Assembly: GCA_028693445.1 (NCBI GenBank) | Contig: JAQUVI010000006.1 | Coordinates: forward strand, 1-43,699 | Source of the DNA: Candidatus Absconditabacteria bacterium | GTDB taxonomy: Bacteria; Patescibacteriota; Gracilibacteria; Absconditabacterales; Absconditicoccaceae | Length of the DNA: 43,699 nucleotides | Direction: 5' to 3' | Shown: in pieces, positions 18,215 through 32,200 of the stretch | Layout of the letters: each line of letters begins with the position of its first letter | How positions within the stretch are numbered: the stretch's first letter is position 1 | Program-made: the position numbers and the translations under genes | Notes under the pieces: generated by a model | Told to the model about the DNA's origin: nothing | Seen by the model: only the letters and a program-made list of their open reading frames with translations | Databases searched by the model: none

Positions 18215-18720
18215 TATTTCATTAGATATTCTGTGATATCAATAAATGTTATATTTGTAGGTATGGTAAAAATATTTTCATCTACTTCTGTTTCTTCACA
18301 AATAAATTGTAAATCTTTGTCATTTAGTGGGTCTTCTTTGTATTGTTGTTCACTATTTGCATCTATGTTTTTGAATTTTGCTCATTGATCTTGGGTATTG
18401 CTTCGTGTGTATGTGTATTCGTTATCTGTTATAATATTTGCTTCAATGCTGATATTTTCTTCTTTTAATTCAATATTTCAAATGCTTTTGATTTTTCATT
18501 GATGGACATAAATTGTTCAATTTTCTTTTGATTTTTCATCTTCAAAAGCGAAAGAACATACAAGACTTTCTTCTTTTTTAAGCAAATCTTTTACTGTTCA
18601 TTTGAATACATTTTTTCATCAAATGGTTGCTGTGTCGTCACTTTCTTGTGTAGGTGTTTTGGAACATCATACAAGGATAATACTTCCTGCGATTATTAAT
18701 AACGCAATTAATTTTTTCAT
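18214..18720 (-). CDS. Predicted lipoprotein, unknown function
   Basis: 168 residues. Signal MKKLIALLIIAGSIILVGC with lipobox LVGC, so Cys19 is the predicted lipidation site; the Gly is TGA-encoded. The mature protein is acidic and beta-rich (VCSFAFEDEKSKENGTIYVH, then GKIKSIGNIELKEENISIEA) with two further cysteines, the pattern of small ligand-binding or processing-inhibitor-like lipoproteins in CPR genomes. Lies 64 bases downstream of rarA. Function unknown. Confidence 0.7.
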
Positions 18721-18783
18721 TAGAAAAAATAATGATATAAAGTAGTTGTATTTTATATACTTGTAATGATATTTCAAGTAATC

Positions 18784-19977
18784 TTATTTTCAGTAGTTTC
18801 TGCCTTCTAATTCTTTTGGAAAAAGTTGATTTGTTGTTTTTTTATTTGGTTGATCGTGAGTATATTGATAGTTTTTTCCGTATCATAAATCTCCCATAAA
18901 TTTGGTTGGTGCATTTCTGATATCCATTGGTACAGGAAGATTTCCATATTTTTCTATATCGGCTTTTGTTTCCAAAGAAATTTTGTAAGTAATATTGTTT
19001 TTTGGAGCTTTAGCTAGGTATAGAGCAAGTTGTATAAGAAAAATATCGCATTCTGGCATACCAATTTTATGAACAGAATCGTAGACTTGATTTGCTAAAA
19101 GAAGAGCATTGTTGTCGGCGGGGCCGATGTCTTCGGATGCGAAGCGGAGTAATCTCCTCGCTATATATAGCGGGTCCTCCCCGCCGGCTAGCATTCTTTG
19201 AATTCGATAACAGGCCGCGTCAGCGTTGCTGTCGCGAAGTGATTTGTGAATTGCTGAGATGATGTTGTAGTGTTCTTCACCGTTTTTATCGTAATAAAGA
19301 TTTTTTTGTCCGGCTATTTTTACGTCTTCTTGAGTTATTTCTCCTGTTTTTTTCAAAAAAATAGTCGCTTCCAAAATATTTAAACTATTTCTCAAATCTC
19401 AGTTACCAAGTCTTGCTATATAAGAAATAATCTCGTCGGAAACAATAATTCCAGGATGAGATATCAGAATTTTTTGTCGATTGTTTTTTATAAATGCTAC
19501 GATATCTTCTTCTCATAATTTTTCGAAAACGAAGGTTCTTGTCCTAGAAAGTAATGCGCTATTAATAGAAAAACTTGGATTTTCTGTGGTTGCTCAAATC
19601 AAAATAATATCGCCTTTTTCTACATGGGGAAGAAGTGTGTCCTGTTGTGCTTTGTTTCGACGATGAATTTCATCCAAAAAAATGATAGTTGATTTTCCGT
19701 ATTGTCTATTGGTTTTTGCTTGTGCTAAAATTTGTTTGAGATCTTCTTTTTTACTAGTTACTCCTGATAAAAAAAAGGTTTCTGCCTCTATAGTATTTGC
19801 TATAACTTTGGCAATAGTAGTTTTACCGCAACCTGGAGGTCATCGGAAAAGCATTGAAGGGATTTTTTTTTGTTCCAAAAAAATGCGAATAGGTTTGTTT
19901 TCACCGATAAGGTGCTTTTGTCCTATACATTCGTCTAGGGTTTGTGGTCTAAGTAATGATGAAAGTGGTTCGGACAT
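18784..19977 (-). CDS. rarA: Replication-associated recombination protein RarA (MgsA family AAA+ ATPase)
   Basis: 397 residues. MSEPLSSLLRPQTLDECIGQ and the Walker A GPPGCGKTT (46-54), Walker B IIFLDEIHRRNKAQQD, sensor IGATTENPSFSIN and the C-terminal RRLLRFASEDIGPADNNALL are diagnostic for RarA/MgsA, which acts at stalled replication forks with SSB. The first Gly of Walker A is TGA-encoded. A patch around 19105-19235 (LAGGEDPLYIARR...) is far richer in G+C than the rest of the gene. A tract of 18-bp repeats lies directly upstream of the start codon. Confidence 0.95.
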
Positions 19978-19981
19978 ATTA

Positions 19982-20063
19982 GGTGGGTTAGATAGATTAG
20001 ATGGGTTAGATAGATTAGGTGGGTTAGATAGATTAGGAGCCTAATAATGTCTAATCTATCTAA
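19982..20063. repeat. 18-bp tandem repeat with terminal inverted repeat
   Basis: Three units of GRTGGGTTAGATAGATTA lie at 19982-20035. The last unit forms a 13-base perfect inverted repeat with 20051-20063 (TTAGATAGATTAG / CTAATCTATCTAA). The same unit occurs inside the DnaQ-DinG gene at 40603-40633 and 41826-41864. It lies between the rarA start and the giant gene. The remaining 20064-20224 is AT-rich with no clear promoter. Confidence 0.8.
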
Positions 20064-20224
20064 AGCGAAGCGTGTCTATGTTACAATATACATTTAATGT
20101 TAATTGTCAATTTGAAAAGATGTATAAAATCTGATTTTTTGTTTATTTTTGATTTTGTTTTTGTATAGTTGCCGTGTATTGTTTATTGTGTTTTTGTTTG
20201 TAAATTTTATCTTGGAAAACAAGC

Positions 20225-23200
20225 ATGTATTTTTTGCATAAAAGGCCTTTAATTTGACTTTTGTTGCTTATATATTCATTATCCTACTTTTTGCAGAGTT
20301 GGTTTTTTGTTGACTTTTGAGGTGTTTTTGCTGAAAATCCTTTGAATAGAACCAATTTGATAGCTGTTTTTGTAGATAAAGATGTTTATCAAAATTCCAA
20401 AAATAGCATAGAACGATATGCAACTGATTATATTCAACAACGTGTTTCTAACTCAAAAGCATTGATATTGCCTATAAATACTCAAAATTTCAAAGCGATT
20501 GATTTGGTAAGAATGCTTGAAAATATGTATTTTGATTGAATAAAATGAGAAACATCAACATTGCTTTGAACAGTTTTGATCTGAGATATTCCGTTGCCTG
20601 TTGTACAAAATAATTGATTTGTATATCCTACAATTTTTCCGTATGTGGATTTTGAAGAACAACAATTTATCTACGATAATAATCAGAAATTCTTTGTATA
20701 TAACAATAATCCTAGAGGCCAGGCTGAAATTTGGCATTGAATAATTAATTTTTGATCAGATTCAAAAAAATATGGTGACTATTTTCAAAAACTAAAAACA
20801 TATGTAAGTTCTCCAAAAGATTTTGTTGCACCTCTTATGTGGTATGATGATTTTGTAGGTATGAAAACTACTTTTGATGATGATACACTTCCATTTTATG
20901 TTAATAATTTTTTGTTTACAGAAGACGTTGGTTATCATAGATTTACCAATTTGATGCTTGATTATTTTAAACAGGTTCAAAATGATGGCGTAGGTGATTT
21001 GGTTTCTTCGTTATCGGCTGCATCTCAAAACAATCCACAATTAGCTCAAATTGCATCACAATCTCAATCATCTTTGGATGCTTTATGATCACCAAAAGTT
21101 CCTACTACAATGTTGTTATCTGTTATAAAAGAACTTTTGAAATGATATGAAAATTTGTATCCTGGTGTTTTTCTTTCTGCTATGAAAGATAATGCACAAG
21201 CTGCGGCTAGATGGTACAAAAAAACATGAAGTGGGGTATGGTTGGATGGTATGGATTCACATCTTCATAAAATAGTTCTCAAAGATACTCTTACATTATG
21301 AGATCCTGGTAAGTGATTATCTCCTTTGATAGTGTCTTTCAATGACGCTATGGAAAAAGCGTTGGATGAAAGAATAGAAGAAGATCGTCTTTATATGACA
21401 TTGCCTGTAATTGTACAATATAATCATCAAGATTTTAAAACAGAGAAAAAAAGAATTTTATGAATTCCTAAACGTTGGTGTGAAAAAATAACAGATGATA
21501 TTTATAATAATTACTACTTTGGTACTTATGCGGCTGATATAACTTCTGCTGAACAGTTTAGTGCTTATAAATGAACTTTTAGAAATTTGAATACATTTTC
21601 TGGTGTTGTTGTTTTGGATACTTGATACAATTCTTCAAATGCTAAATCTCTTTGATCTAGTAACAATCTTTTCTCTACTCAAGTAGATGCAAATAGATGA
21701 TATAATTTGATGTCAGCAGCAGGTGATTATGATACTTACAGTGAAAATAAAATTAAAGAAAAAAAAGAAATTTCTTGTAGTAAATGGTTTCTTCCTTGGT
21801 TTCATATTTTTTGTATGACAAAAAAATCTAAAGAGATTTGAGATACTTATGAATCAATAGAAGACTTTGCTATTAGAGGATGGGGATGAGCATCTAGTTT
21901 GAATTTGAATTCTTGATTGTTGTCGTCAGATATCCCAGAATATGTGTTGAATCAATATAATTATAAATCAGCTTTGTTTCCTGTTTATGATATTTGATGA
22001 TCATTATCGGTTAAAACTTGAAATCTTTCTGCTTATTCATCTTCTGGAAGTAAGGATTATGCTTCTCTTGTTAAAGTTAATGATCGTTATTGAAAAGTAG
22101 ATTATCCAAAATATATTAAAGGATCTGTTGATAATTATCCTGATGGTGTTTATGTATCAAGTGGTGGTTATAAAATGCTAAGTGGTACATCTAGAATATG
22201 GGAAGATTACAATAATTTTGATTTTTTTGATATTTGGAATAAAACATCAGATAAATGAAGCAAAATGTGGAAAATTATCGATATGAATTCTTTGAAAAAA
22301 GAATGGAAATCGTCTGATTCTATGTGATGAAAATGTGACGGTAAAAGAGAAATTTATAGTTATACATATAAGACTATTGATTCTAGAATAAAAAACACAT
22401 CACCAACTCCAGATCAAATAAATGGTACATATCAAAATGAATTTTCTGAAGAAGGATTGTTTTGGAAACATTATGATTATCTAAAAGAAAATATAGAATT
22501 ATTGAAAGATCAATCAAAATTATCTTTTGATGATGCTTTTTCTGGTTTGCAATTTTTGTTGTCTTGACACAAAGAAATTAATTCTGGCATAAATTCTTTT
22601 GTTGAATTAAATTCTACTGATCCTGTTGCTTTATTGTCTTGAGTACAAGATATTTTTTCTCAAACAGGAAAACAACAATATATTGAAATATTTTCTGGGG
22701 TATTTAATTCAATGGAAGCTAGTTCAGACACTTTACCGGCATTAAATTTTTGATTGGTACTTGCTTATTTTGATGTTATAAGAGAAACTGAAACACTGTA
22801 TAATCAAAAAACAAAATTTCTTTCTGGATGGAGTAATGAATTATTGTCATGAATATCTGTTATACAGATGCAATATAATTCTTTGCCTAGTACTTTTGCT
22901 CAAATTACGTGACTTTACTCGCAAATAGAAAATCAAAAATTTGCTACATGATCTTTGATTACCAAAAAATCTGAAATCAATAAATTACAAAATTGTTGAA
23001 CAGCATTGTTGCCAGATTATTGTTGATGTACAAATAATTATAAACAGGTTTGTGATAAAATAGATGAATTAGTGCTTTCTTTAGATGATTTATCTCAAAC
23101 GCTTCCAATATTAAAATATACAACTGTTGAAGAAGAGATTGATTGAGAAGTTGTTACAATAGAGATTAAAATTATAGAATCTATTCAATTATCTTTACAA

Positions 23201-26200
23201 GAAGCTTCTGCTGAATGATGATTTTTACAAGATATTCCATTTGTTGTATTTGGTATTAATTCAATAGAAAAAGTTGATGAAGTTCCTCCATTAACGTATG
23301 TTAAATGACTCAATCAAACAACGCAAGATAGACCTATAGATTGACCAAGAAACATTACTTTTCAATGACTTGGTGGTGATGTAGTGACTTTTGTATATCC
23401 AAATCTTTATGATGTTTCTGTATATAAACAAGAATGATCAAATCTTGTTTTGAAGACAATTGCAGAAATACAACAATGAATCACTGCTTATCTAATTAGT
23501 AAAGCGAAAGAATACAACCAGCTTCTTACCAAACAAGAACAAAAACGTCAACAATATTATAATAGTGATTTTGCTGCGTTTGATTTTCTTGCAGAAACAG
23601 ATTCTTTAGCAACACCCAAAAATCGCACTACAGAGTTATTGTCAGAAGATTTTTTTGTAAATTTGATCGGTAATCAACGTATTTTTGAATTAGCAGAATT
23701 AATGTATTATCAGACGCTTCCAGTATATTCCAAAAAAAACGAGTCTTATGTAGACAAAGATTTGGATGCTATTAGGACAGCTTTTGATGTAAATAAAAAA
23801 ATATCTTATATTCTTTCTGGATATCTTACTCATCATGAGAATCAATGAGAACTAATTACACCAACATATAATGCTTCATGATATGAAGTTGCTTATATAA
23901 ATTCTGATAGAGCTGATTATATTTCAGCGGCAGAGATGCCCCCATTTATAAAACAAATTCAGGAACAACAAAAACCAATTTCTAACGTAATTATAGAGGA
24001 TCCTGTTTTATCACAAAATGAATTGTATACAGCTACTAAAGCTCAGTGTTGAATAGATTCTAGTTATTCAGAATTACTTTTTGATCTAAAAGAAGAACAG
24101 GGTAAATGAAAAATGCCTTGGGTTACTGCTTTTGAATGTTGGCTGACAACAATTCCTTCGTCTATAAAATTTGATATATCTATGGAGGTTTGACCCTCTT
24201 TTGGTGATTTTTTGTCTGGATTACAAGCTTCTCTTGATGATTGGAAAACTTCTATGAAACAAGTTTTTGATCCTGAAGAAGAAGAACCTTGAGCTGAATT
24301 TTCTGGTAATATTGATGAGTATTGGACCAATGTTATTATGATAACTTGAGATAGTGTTGTTTGACCAAAAATAAAAACTATTTCTTTAGAAACACCTACA
24401 ACAAAATTACTTGCTTGATCTCAGTTTCCTATTCAAATAACAGCAGAAGATTTTTCTGGAAAAGTTGTAAAAAGAACTATGGATACTTATTTTGTTTATG
24501 TTTCTACTGGTAATTGAGAATTTATATGAGGTGGTTCAAGTTGACCGAAAAGTATGGAGTTTTCAGATTTTGATAGGACTCTTGTTTATCAAGCACCTAA
24601 TGTACAAAGACCAACAAATATTACTGTTTTCTTGGCTTGAGCAGATGTTTGAACTCAAAAAAATATTTTGGTAACACCAGGAAATTTCAAAGTTAGTTAT
24701 GAAAATCGTGCTTTATATGAAAATAATACTTTAAAAAATTGATTGTCGTTTACTCTTACTTGAATTGATTCTACTTTTTCTAGCGTTCCAAGAATTGTGA
24801 TTTCTTTGCGTGCTCAAGATGGTTCTTTGTTGCAAACTCCATTTTCAGTTGTTAGTAAAAATGGTCTTGTTAGTCCATGAATAATTTCTTCTTGAGTTTT
24901 TGTTTGATTGCATACTTATTTTTTGAAAAACACTGAACAAGTTGTATTCTTGATGCCAAATTATCGTGCATGAAATGATGAGTTATATATTCAAATTCCT
25001 GGTCTTGATCGTATTGTAATTCCTATTACAGTAAATCCATGAAAAGCATATAATGTTTCTATAAATATGGAATCAAATATTTATAATATTTGAGATTCTT
25101 TTAGTGGGTCATTTTTTGTATCTGATAATTGGTGAAATCCTATTTCTGGTACTGCAGCATTGAAGATTTGATCATTATGAGCACTGGATTTTTCTACAAA
25201 AACAATTTCAGTAAAAAATGAACCATATTCTTTTTCATCATCAACAAAAGATCCATGATGAATTAGTTATATTTATGCTTTTATTGATTGAATTCCACTT
25301 AGTGATCAGTCTCCTGCTTATAAAAAAATTATTGTTCAAGAGACGTTTCTTCCACAAAAGAATTTGAATGTTATGTACTTAAATCTTTTTGGCTCTGATT
25401 GGTGAGATATTTGGACTTTTGATGCTATAAATCCTAATTATATTCCAAATCTTATTAACTCTTCTCAAAAGCTTCTTTCAATTACTACACAAATAACTGA
25501 TACTTCTAGTATAAAAAAATTTGCTAGTGTTGTTTCTGATAATGGTCAGATTTATAATTTTTCTAATCGTGAAACAATTTTAAAAATTGATTCAGGTTTT
25601 TTGATTGGTGAAATCAAAGATGTTGCTAATATTTCGTTGTTTAAAACAAAAGATATTTCTCTATTTTCTTCAGATAAGCCAATTGATTCTATAAAATCTT
25701 TTTCTTCCAAAAATTCAGCTGCTTTGTTTTTTGAAAAAAATGAAGATACCAAAGACATAGAAATAACAGACAAAACTATTTCTTTGGATGGCCAGTTGCT
25801 TTTTGATATCAAAAATAATCTTTGGAATACTTGATTGAAAATTGTATTGTCTGATAGTATGAAGCAATGATATAATGTGTGGAATATTCTTTATGAAGAA
25901 GAGCAAATCTGAAATTTGTATTTTGTAAAAAATAATTCTACATTGTTGTCGGATATTGTACTTTATAATGTAGTCACATACGATAAAACTATTACTTTTG
26001 CAGAATGATCTACTAATTGACAAAAATGAATCTGAATAGTTGATGTTTTGTGAGTTTTTGAAAAAGAATGATACGCTTCTATTGAGGATAGTAATGACTA
26101 TGAGTTGGGTATTTGATTTAGATCTGATTTCAAAAACATTACTTTGTTTGGTGATGGTAAATCTGTTTGAGAATCTACGATTCCTTTTGGTTCTCAATTT

Positions 26201-29200
26201 TTGATAAATTTTGGAGACCCTCTTTTGACTAGAATATCTAATAACAATGAAATAAAATCTGTTTCTATGGATTTGGGAATAGGTGAACAAATATATACCA
26301 ATCCTTCAAAATCTATATTTAAAGTTATTGATACTGATTTTAATAATGATTGACTCAAAGATATTTTGGTAGTCTTTACTGATTGAACAATAAAATTTCT
26401 AAAAAATTATGGAGGCACTCATCCTTATACGAATATGCAAGATCTTATTCGTTTGGCTGATAGTATAAAAGATGTTTTTGTATGAGATGTAGATGGAAAT
26501 AATTATCCAGATATTTTAGTTTGGACAAATAGTGATCAATTGAGAGTATATAAAAATGATAAATGAATTGTAGATGTGGATTGAAATATGATATGTTTGA
26601 ATATAAATGTTGATAATACAAAAGTACAAGAAAATCCAGAATCTGTTGTTTGATTACAACAATTATTTTTTGAAGATATGGATAAAGATGGAAGTATTGA
26701 TATTGTTACAAATGATCTTGTCTGAGATATAAAAGTATTTTATGGGTGATCAAAAAATTCGAAAGCAAATTATGTTTCTACATTGCCTTATGCTTGTGAT
26801 GATGATTGGTATGACAGACAAAAAGATAATGTTAAATTGGTGAAAAGTTTTGGTGTGGTTGTAGATCCAGATTTCTATATTCAGGATGATAGTATGATCC
26901 ATGTTGAGGGGTGGCTTATAGAAAACCAATCTGATTCAATAAACGACTCTGATAGTCAATGATGAGATTTGCCAGACGAACTTGATATCCCTATGGGAGA
27001 AGATTTTGATATAGGAACTTTTGTTTCTTCTATGTCAAATTATTCTCAACAATTGGCTTATGATAGTCTTAGTGATGTGTTTTCTGTGGCGCCTGTATCT
27101 TATATGCCAAGTTATGAATCATGAATTAGTCTGGAAAAAATCTGATATAGAACATTGATACAACTTTCGTGAAACGACTCTATAAGTGTTTATAAAAAAT
27201 ATAAAGATTTGAATTGATGAGCTTTGCTTAGTTGAGATATAGTAAAGATAAATACCACTATTGTTTGATTACAAAACAATACGAAAGCAACTTATTTTGA
27301 TCGTATTCTTTGACCTTGGGAAGTTGAAACTGATGATGAAAACAAAATAATTTCTTTTGCTAAAGAATCATGAGAATTTGATATGGAAGATATTAGTTGG
27401 TTTGATAGTGATGATTCGTTTTTTGTCTTGGATAATATAATATTGGACAATCGTCAATCTATGAGTTTTTCTTATCAAGTTGTGTATAGATGAGAGCCAA
27501 CTGTTGCTATATCTGTTGAAGATGTTGATTTTTTGGAGAAGGATAATGAAAAGGATGAATATCTAGATATTGTTGTTACACCTCTTGATAGTTGTCAAAA
27601 ATATAGATGGTTGTTTTTTAATACTTCTTCTCAAAGTCATAGATCGTATCAGGAAGAATTTGATGATATACAGGCAAAAATTGATTCGTTTTCAGAAGAT
27701 TGATTAAAAGAATGACAAGAATTATTTGATAAATCGGTTCCTGAAATGAGTAAGGATGATGCAGATGATGAATGTGATGAAGGTTGTGCAAAAGAAATAC
27801 AAGATAATACCCAATCTCTTATTGATGATGCCATGAATTCAGTTCCTGCTATAGCAGATGTCTTTGAATCCTGGACTGTTTCTGATTTATTTTCGTCTTC
27901 AACAGAGACGAATTTTGAGATTAATATGGATGCTATTAATTCTATGTTGGCTCCTGTATCTGAATGATTGGATAAACTTTTGGATGATCTTTGTGCATGA
28001 TTTAAACTTTGAAGTGATTGATGTCAACCACCATTTCCATTTAATAAAATCCCATTTAATCAGGCATTTTTGGCGCCAGGTAAATATCATATTTTTGGCT
28101 GTACACCTACTATACCACACCCTTTGGCGCCGATTTTTACGATAATAAATGATAGATTTTGAGCCTGATTTCCATTATTATTTTTCCCTGGTACCTTACA
28201 AACTCCAGTAGGTCCTGTTCCTATGATTGGTTCAAGCTTTGTGCCTATTGTGCAACAAATGCCATGAAGTGATTGATTTTGACTTTCACCCGGATTTCCT
28301 CCTACTTGATGAACATATCCCTCACAAATTAGATTATATTTGGTTCCTACTTTGACGCTTCAACTTGGAGTTGCTATCTGTTTTGGTCCTTATAAGTTAT
28401 GAACAGCTCTTCCTCCTTTGGTAAGAGATTTGTGATGACAATGTGTTGTGGTAGCTTTTCCTTTATATACTTGTAATAAAACACCAAAACCTTGATCTGA
28501 AGACGAACCTTCCACAGAAAAATTGGATTCTTGGATGGTTGATTCTGCAAAAAATTGATCTTGTGATGAACCAATGCAATATTGATCAGCAAAAGTTATT
28601 TCAAATACAACTATTATTCAACAACAAACACAAAAATCACCATTTAGACTTTCATCTGTTTGAGCTCAAAATTCTTCTTGGACTTCAGCTGTTCCAAATG
28701 CAAATATTGGATATGTTTCCTTTTCTTCAAAACCAACAAAAAAATCTTCTTTAAACACAAATCCTGCATTTGTTCGTTGATTTAATTTGGATCCATTTAG
28801 TTTTTTACAATGACCTACTGTTGATTTGAAGATAAAAGATAGTAATGCAAAATGAATTATAAAAGCATTGGTAAAAGATTGGTTTGGTAGACAGGTTAAA
28901 TATATGATAAATAATTTAACAACACTTACTATTAATGTTACTTTACCAGATATTTCTCAATTAGCTGATTGATTTGGTGGCTTATTTTCTGCAACAGCTT
29001 GGAATTCTGCTTCAGAGGAATCAGATAATTGACAATTTGATTATATAAAAGATGCAGAATGATTTTGAAGTAAATTAAAGGCTATTACATCAAGGCAAAC
29101 TTATGCTGCAGCTAGTTCTGCTACCAATAATCCGTTTGAATCTTTGATTACTATATTTCAATCTATACCTTTGGTTGATTTGTATACAAAAGATGTAGTT

Positions 29201-32200
29201 ATAAAAATTCCATTGCCAACATCTGATGATATTGTAAAATATGAAAATTATGGTAGAACTTGGTTGGATAATCAAAAAAAAATATTGAAAAAATGGTTGG
29301 AAGCCGTACATGAATTGGCTTATGTTTGTGGAAAAGTAACAAAAGAAGATGCAGAAACCTGAATTAAATATTTAGAGTGAGAATTATCTAGAATAGAGGA
29401 AATTAAGAGTGATGCTAATTATCCAAAACTTAAAGAATCTTTGAATAAAGAAAAAGATTTTCTGGAAGATGTTTTGGAGGATCCGTCGCTAACTGATAGC
29501 GATATGATTAATATAGAAGATGTAAAAGCTGTCTTGAATGATATAGGCAGACAATTTGAATTTTTTGGAAAGAGAGTTGTAGCATTACCAAGATTGAATT
29601 TTGTTAAAACTTGTTTGGAAAGTTCTGATTCAACTGGTAATTGTAAACCTTGGGCAACTCTAAATGATAAAGAAAAAATTAATCAATTATCTATTGTAAA
29701 TAAAAAAGTTGATGAGCTTTCTAGTTGTGCATCTTTTGCCGGTGATTTAGACAGTTTTGTTAATTTTTATAATGATGCTTTGTGACTTGTAAGAAATGTA
29801 CAGCAAAATATTCAGGTATTGGAACAATACAAACAATTCCCGTTACAACTTTATGATTGGATGCATTTTGTAGATAAATATATGTCGGATATTATTGGGT
29901 TTGTTTCTACATTATCATCTACTTTGATGTGATGGATGAATGTAAATGCAAGAATTTATGCTAAGTGGATAGATTCTTTGATTCTTATTTTGACTACTAT
30001 AAAAACATATCAAGTTTTGATAGATTTGACTGTTAATTGGACAAAAAATTGTGGTAAATGTTCTCGTGATTGATATGGGGCTCATGGTTGTAGTCTGAGC
30101 TTCTTGTTTCCACAAATCCCTATTATACCTATACCGCCTTTTAAAATACCAAATATAAATATAGATTTTTCTCATGTAGATTTGTGAATTAGTATAGCTT
30201 TACCAAGATTTGTTTTTGTCCCAGTTGATTTTCCGTTACCACAGTTACCTAGTTTGCCATCGCCACCAGATTTTAATTTGGCTTTGTGATTGGATTTTAA
30301 AATAGATTTAAAATATGATTTACCACAAATCCCTTTGTTACCGTCACCACCTAATTTACCAGAACTACCTTCTTTTATACCAAAGATAGATTTTTCTTTA
30401 CCAACAATACTTCCACCTGCTCCCAAAATACCATCAATTATTCCTGAAGTATCTACTATTATTGAAATAGCAGAATTGGTTTCAAAAATATTTTGTATTT
30501 TGAAAAAGGGGATTGGTTTGGTTTGAGAAAAATGAATAAAAGCAAAAGTTGAACAACTTACTCAGAGAACTTGGGATGTGCCTATTTTTGATTTTTTCAA
30601 TCAGACTTTTAGTTGGAATGCCGATCCAAAACCACAATGATTTGATTATCAAATTGACTGATTTCTGCAGTTTAAGATGGATTTTTCTGGATTTTATGGA
30701 TTTTTGAATCAGATTTCTGAATATGCAAATTCTTTGACTTATAGCGTAACTAGTGCTTATTCAAAATGATTGGATTTTGTTAATTCTGGAAGTAATTCTA
30801 TTACAAATTTCTTGGATGAGAGTATCCAAGATGTAGATTTGGATTTTACTATTCCTCCATTAGATATTTCTGTAGATGCTTTGTCTAGTGTTCCGACTAT
30901 GGATTATGAAGTTGCTTATAAAGAATTAAATGATCAATTATTTACTTTCAAAAATAGTGTTGAAGAACAAAAAATAATAAATGATGTAGAAAGTATGATA
31001 TCTGTTTTAAATACAAAAGCTGTTGTAAATCCAGCTACTGAAAATATACAGAAAATACATGATGAAATTCAGACTATATTGGATGAAAAACAAAAAGAAG
31101 TTCGTCAATTAGCTACATCAATTTCTTCTTATGACAATTTTATTGCTAAGGTAAAGCGTAATGATATAGCTTTGGTAAATGATGATAATATTGAAATTAG
31201 TTTTTCATCTCCTTTGTTTACTACGACAAAAGAAACGTACGAAATTATTGAAAACCAAGAATCTCCGCTTAAAGCATATATGGATACAAACTCTAGTTTG
31301 GTAGGTTGATATTTACAATCTTTGGAAGATTCTTCGTATGATGAATTGAAAATTTCGAAAGATGATTATGAAAACACCAAAACTTATTTAGAGTCAATGA
31401 AGTTAACAATAGATAATGTTTATGATAAATTGTGATTTGATAAAGTAGCTTATTCTTATTGTGGGGTGCCTTCTATAGTTGAAGATACTACTAAATTTGA
31501 TTCATCGACTTCTTCTATTCCTTTATTGGCTCAATCTTGTCCTACTTGTGGAGATTGAGATTCTGGTTGAAGTCCATCATGATTTTGATGAGATATATCT
31601 TCGTATGTTCGTGGTGTATTTGTTGAAGATTCACAATCTTGAAATATGGTAAATGTTGTTAGATCAGATTCTTTTATCTCCAATATACGTGATCGTTATT
31701 TTGTTTCTGATATAAATAACAATAATTTACAAGATCTTGTGATGCGAGACAATAACTCTATCTATGTAAAATATGCGAAACAAGAAACTCAACATAAAAA
31801 CACCAAAAATAATTCATCTCTTTTTGCTTATTCTCCTGGTATATTTTCATCTTATTATATAAACTCTTATGATGATCTTTTGGAAAAAACAGCTAAAGAT
31901 GATGGATATGTAGATTTTTGAAATATATCTGTAAAACTGACTTCATCTGTTCAAGAAGTGAAAAATTTTAGAGTTGCTTGACAATCTTTTGATGCGATTC
32001 AAATGTCTTGGATAAATCATGATTCTTTTGGAGAAACGGTAGATGGTTATTTAATAAAACTTAATCATAGAATAGATACTTATAATGATAAAGATACAAA
32101 TTTCCGCTTTTTGGATGATAAGTTTTTGAATAAAAGATATATTTTGATGCTTCCTAATGATTCAAATTATAGTTGATCTACAATAGATTTTAAAGAAAAA

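Noticed and set aside
19982-20035. CRISPR-like spaced repeats
   Set aside because: Units are contiguous 18-mers with no unique spacers and no cas genes; it is a tandem repeat.
25715-26290. 191-codon minus-strand ORF inside the giant gene
   Set aside because: Low-complexity shadow (Ser/Ile/Asn-rich) of the plus-strand coding frame; no start context or family signature.
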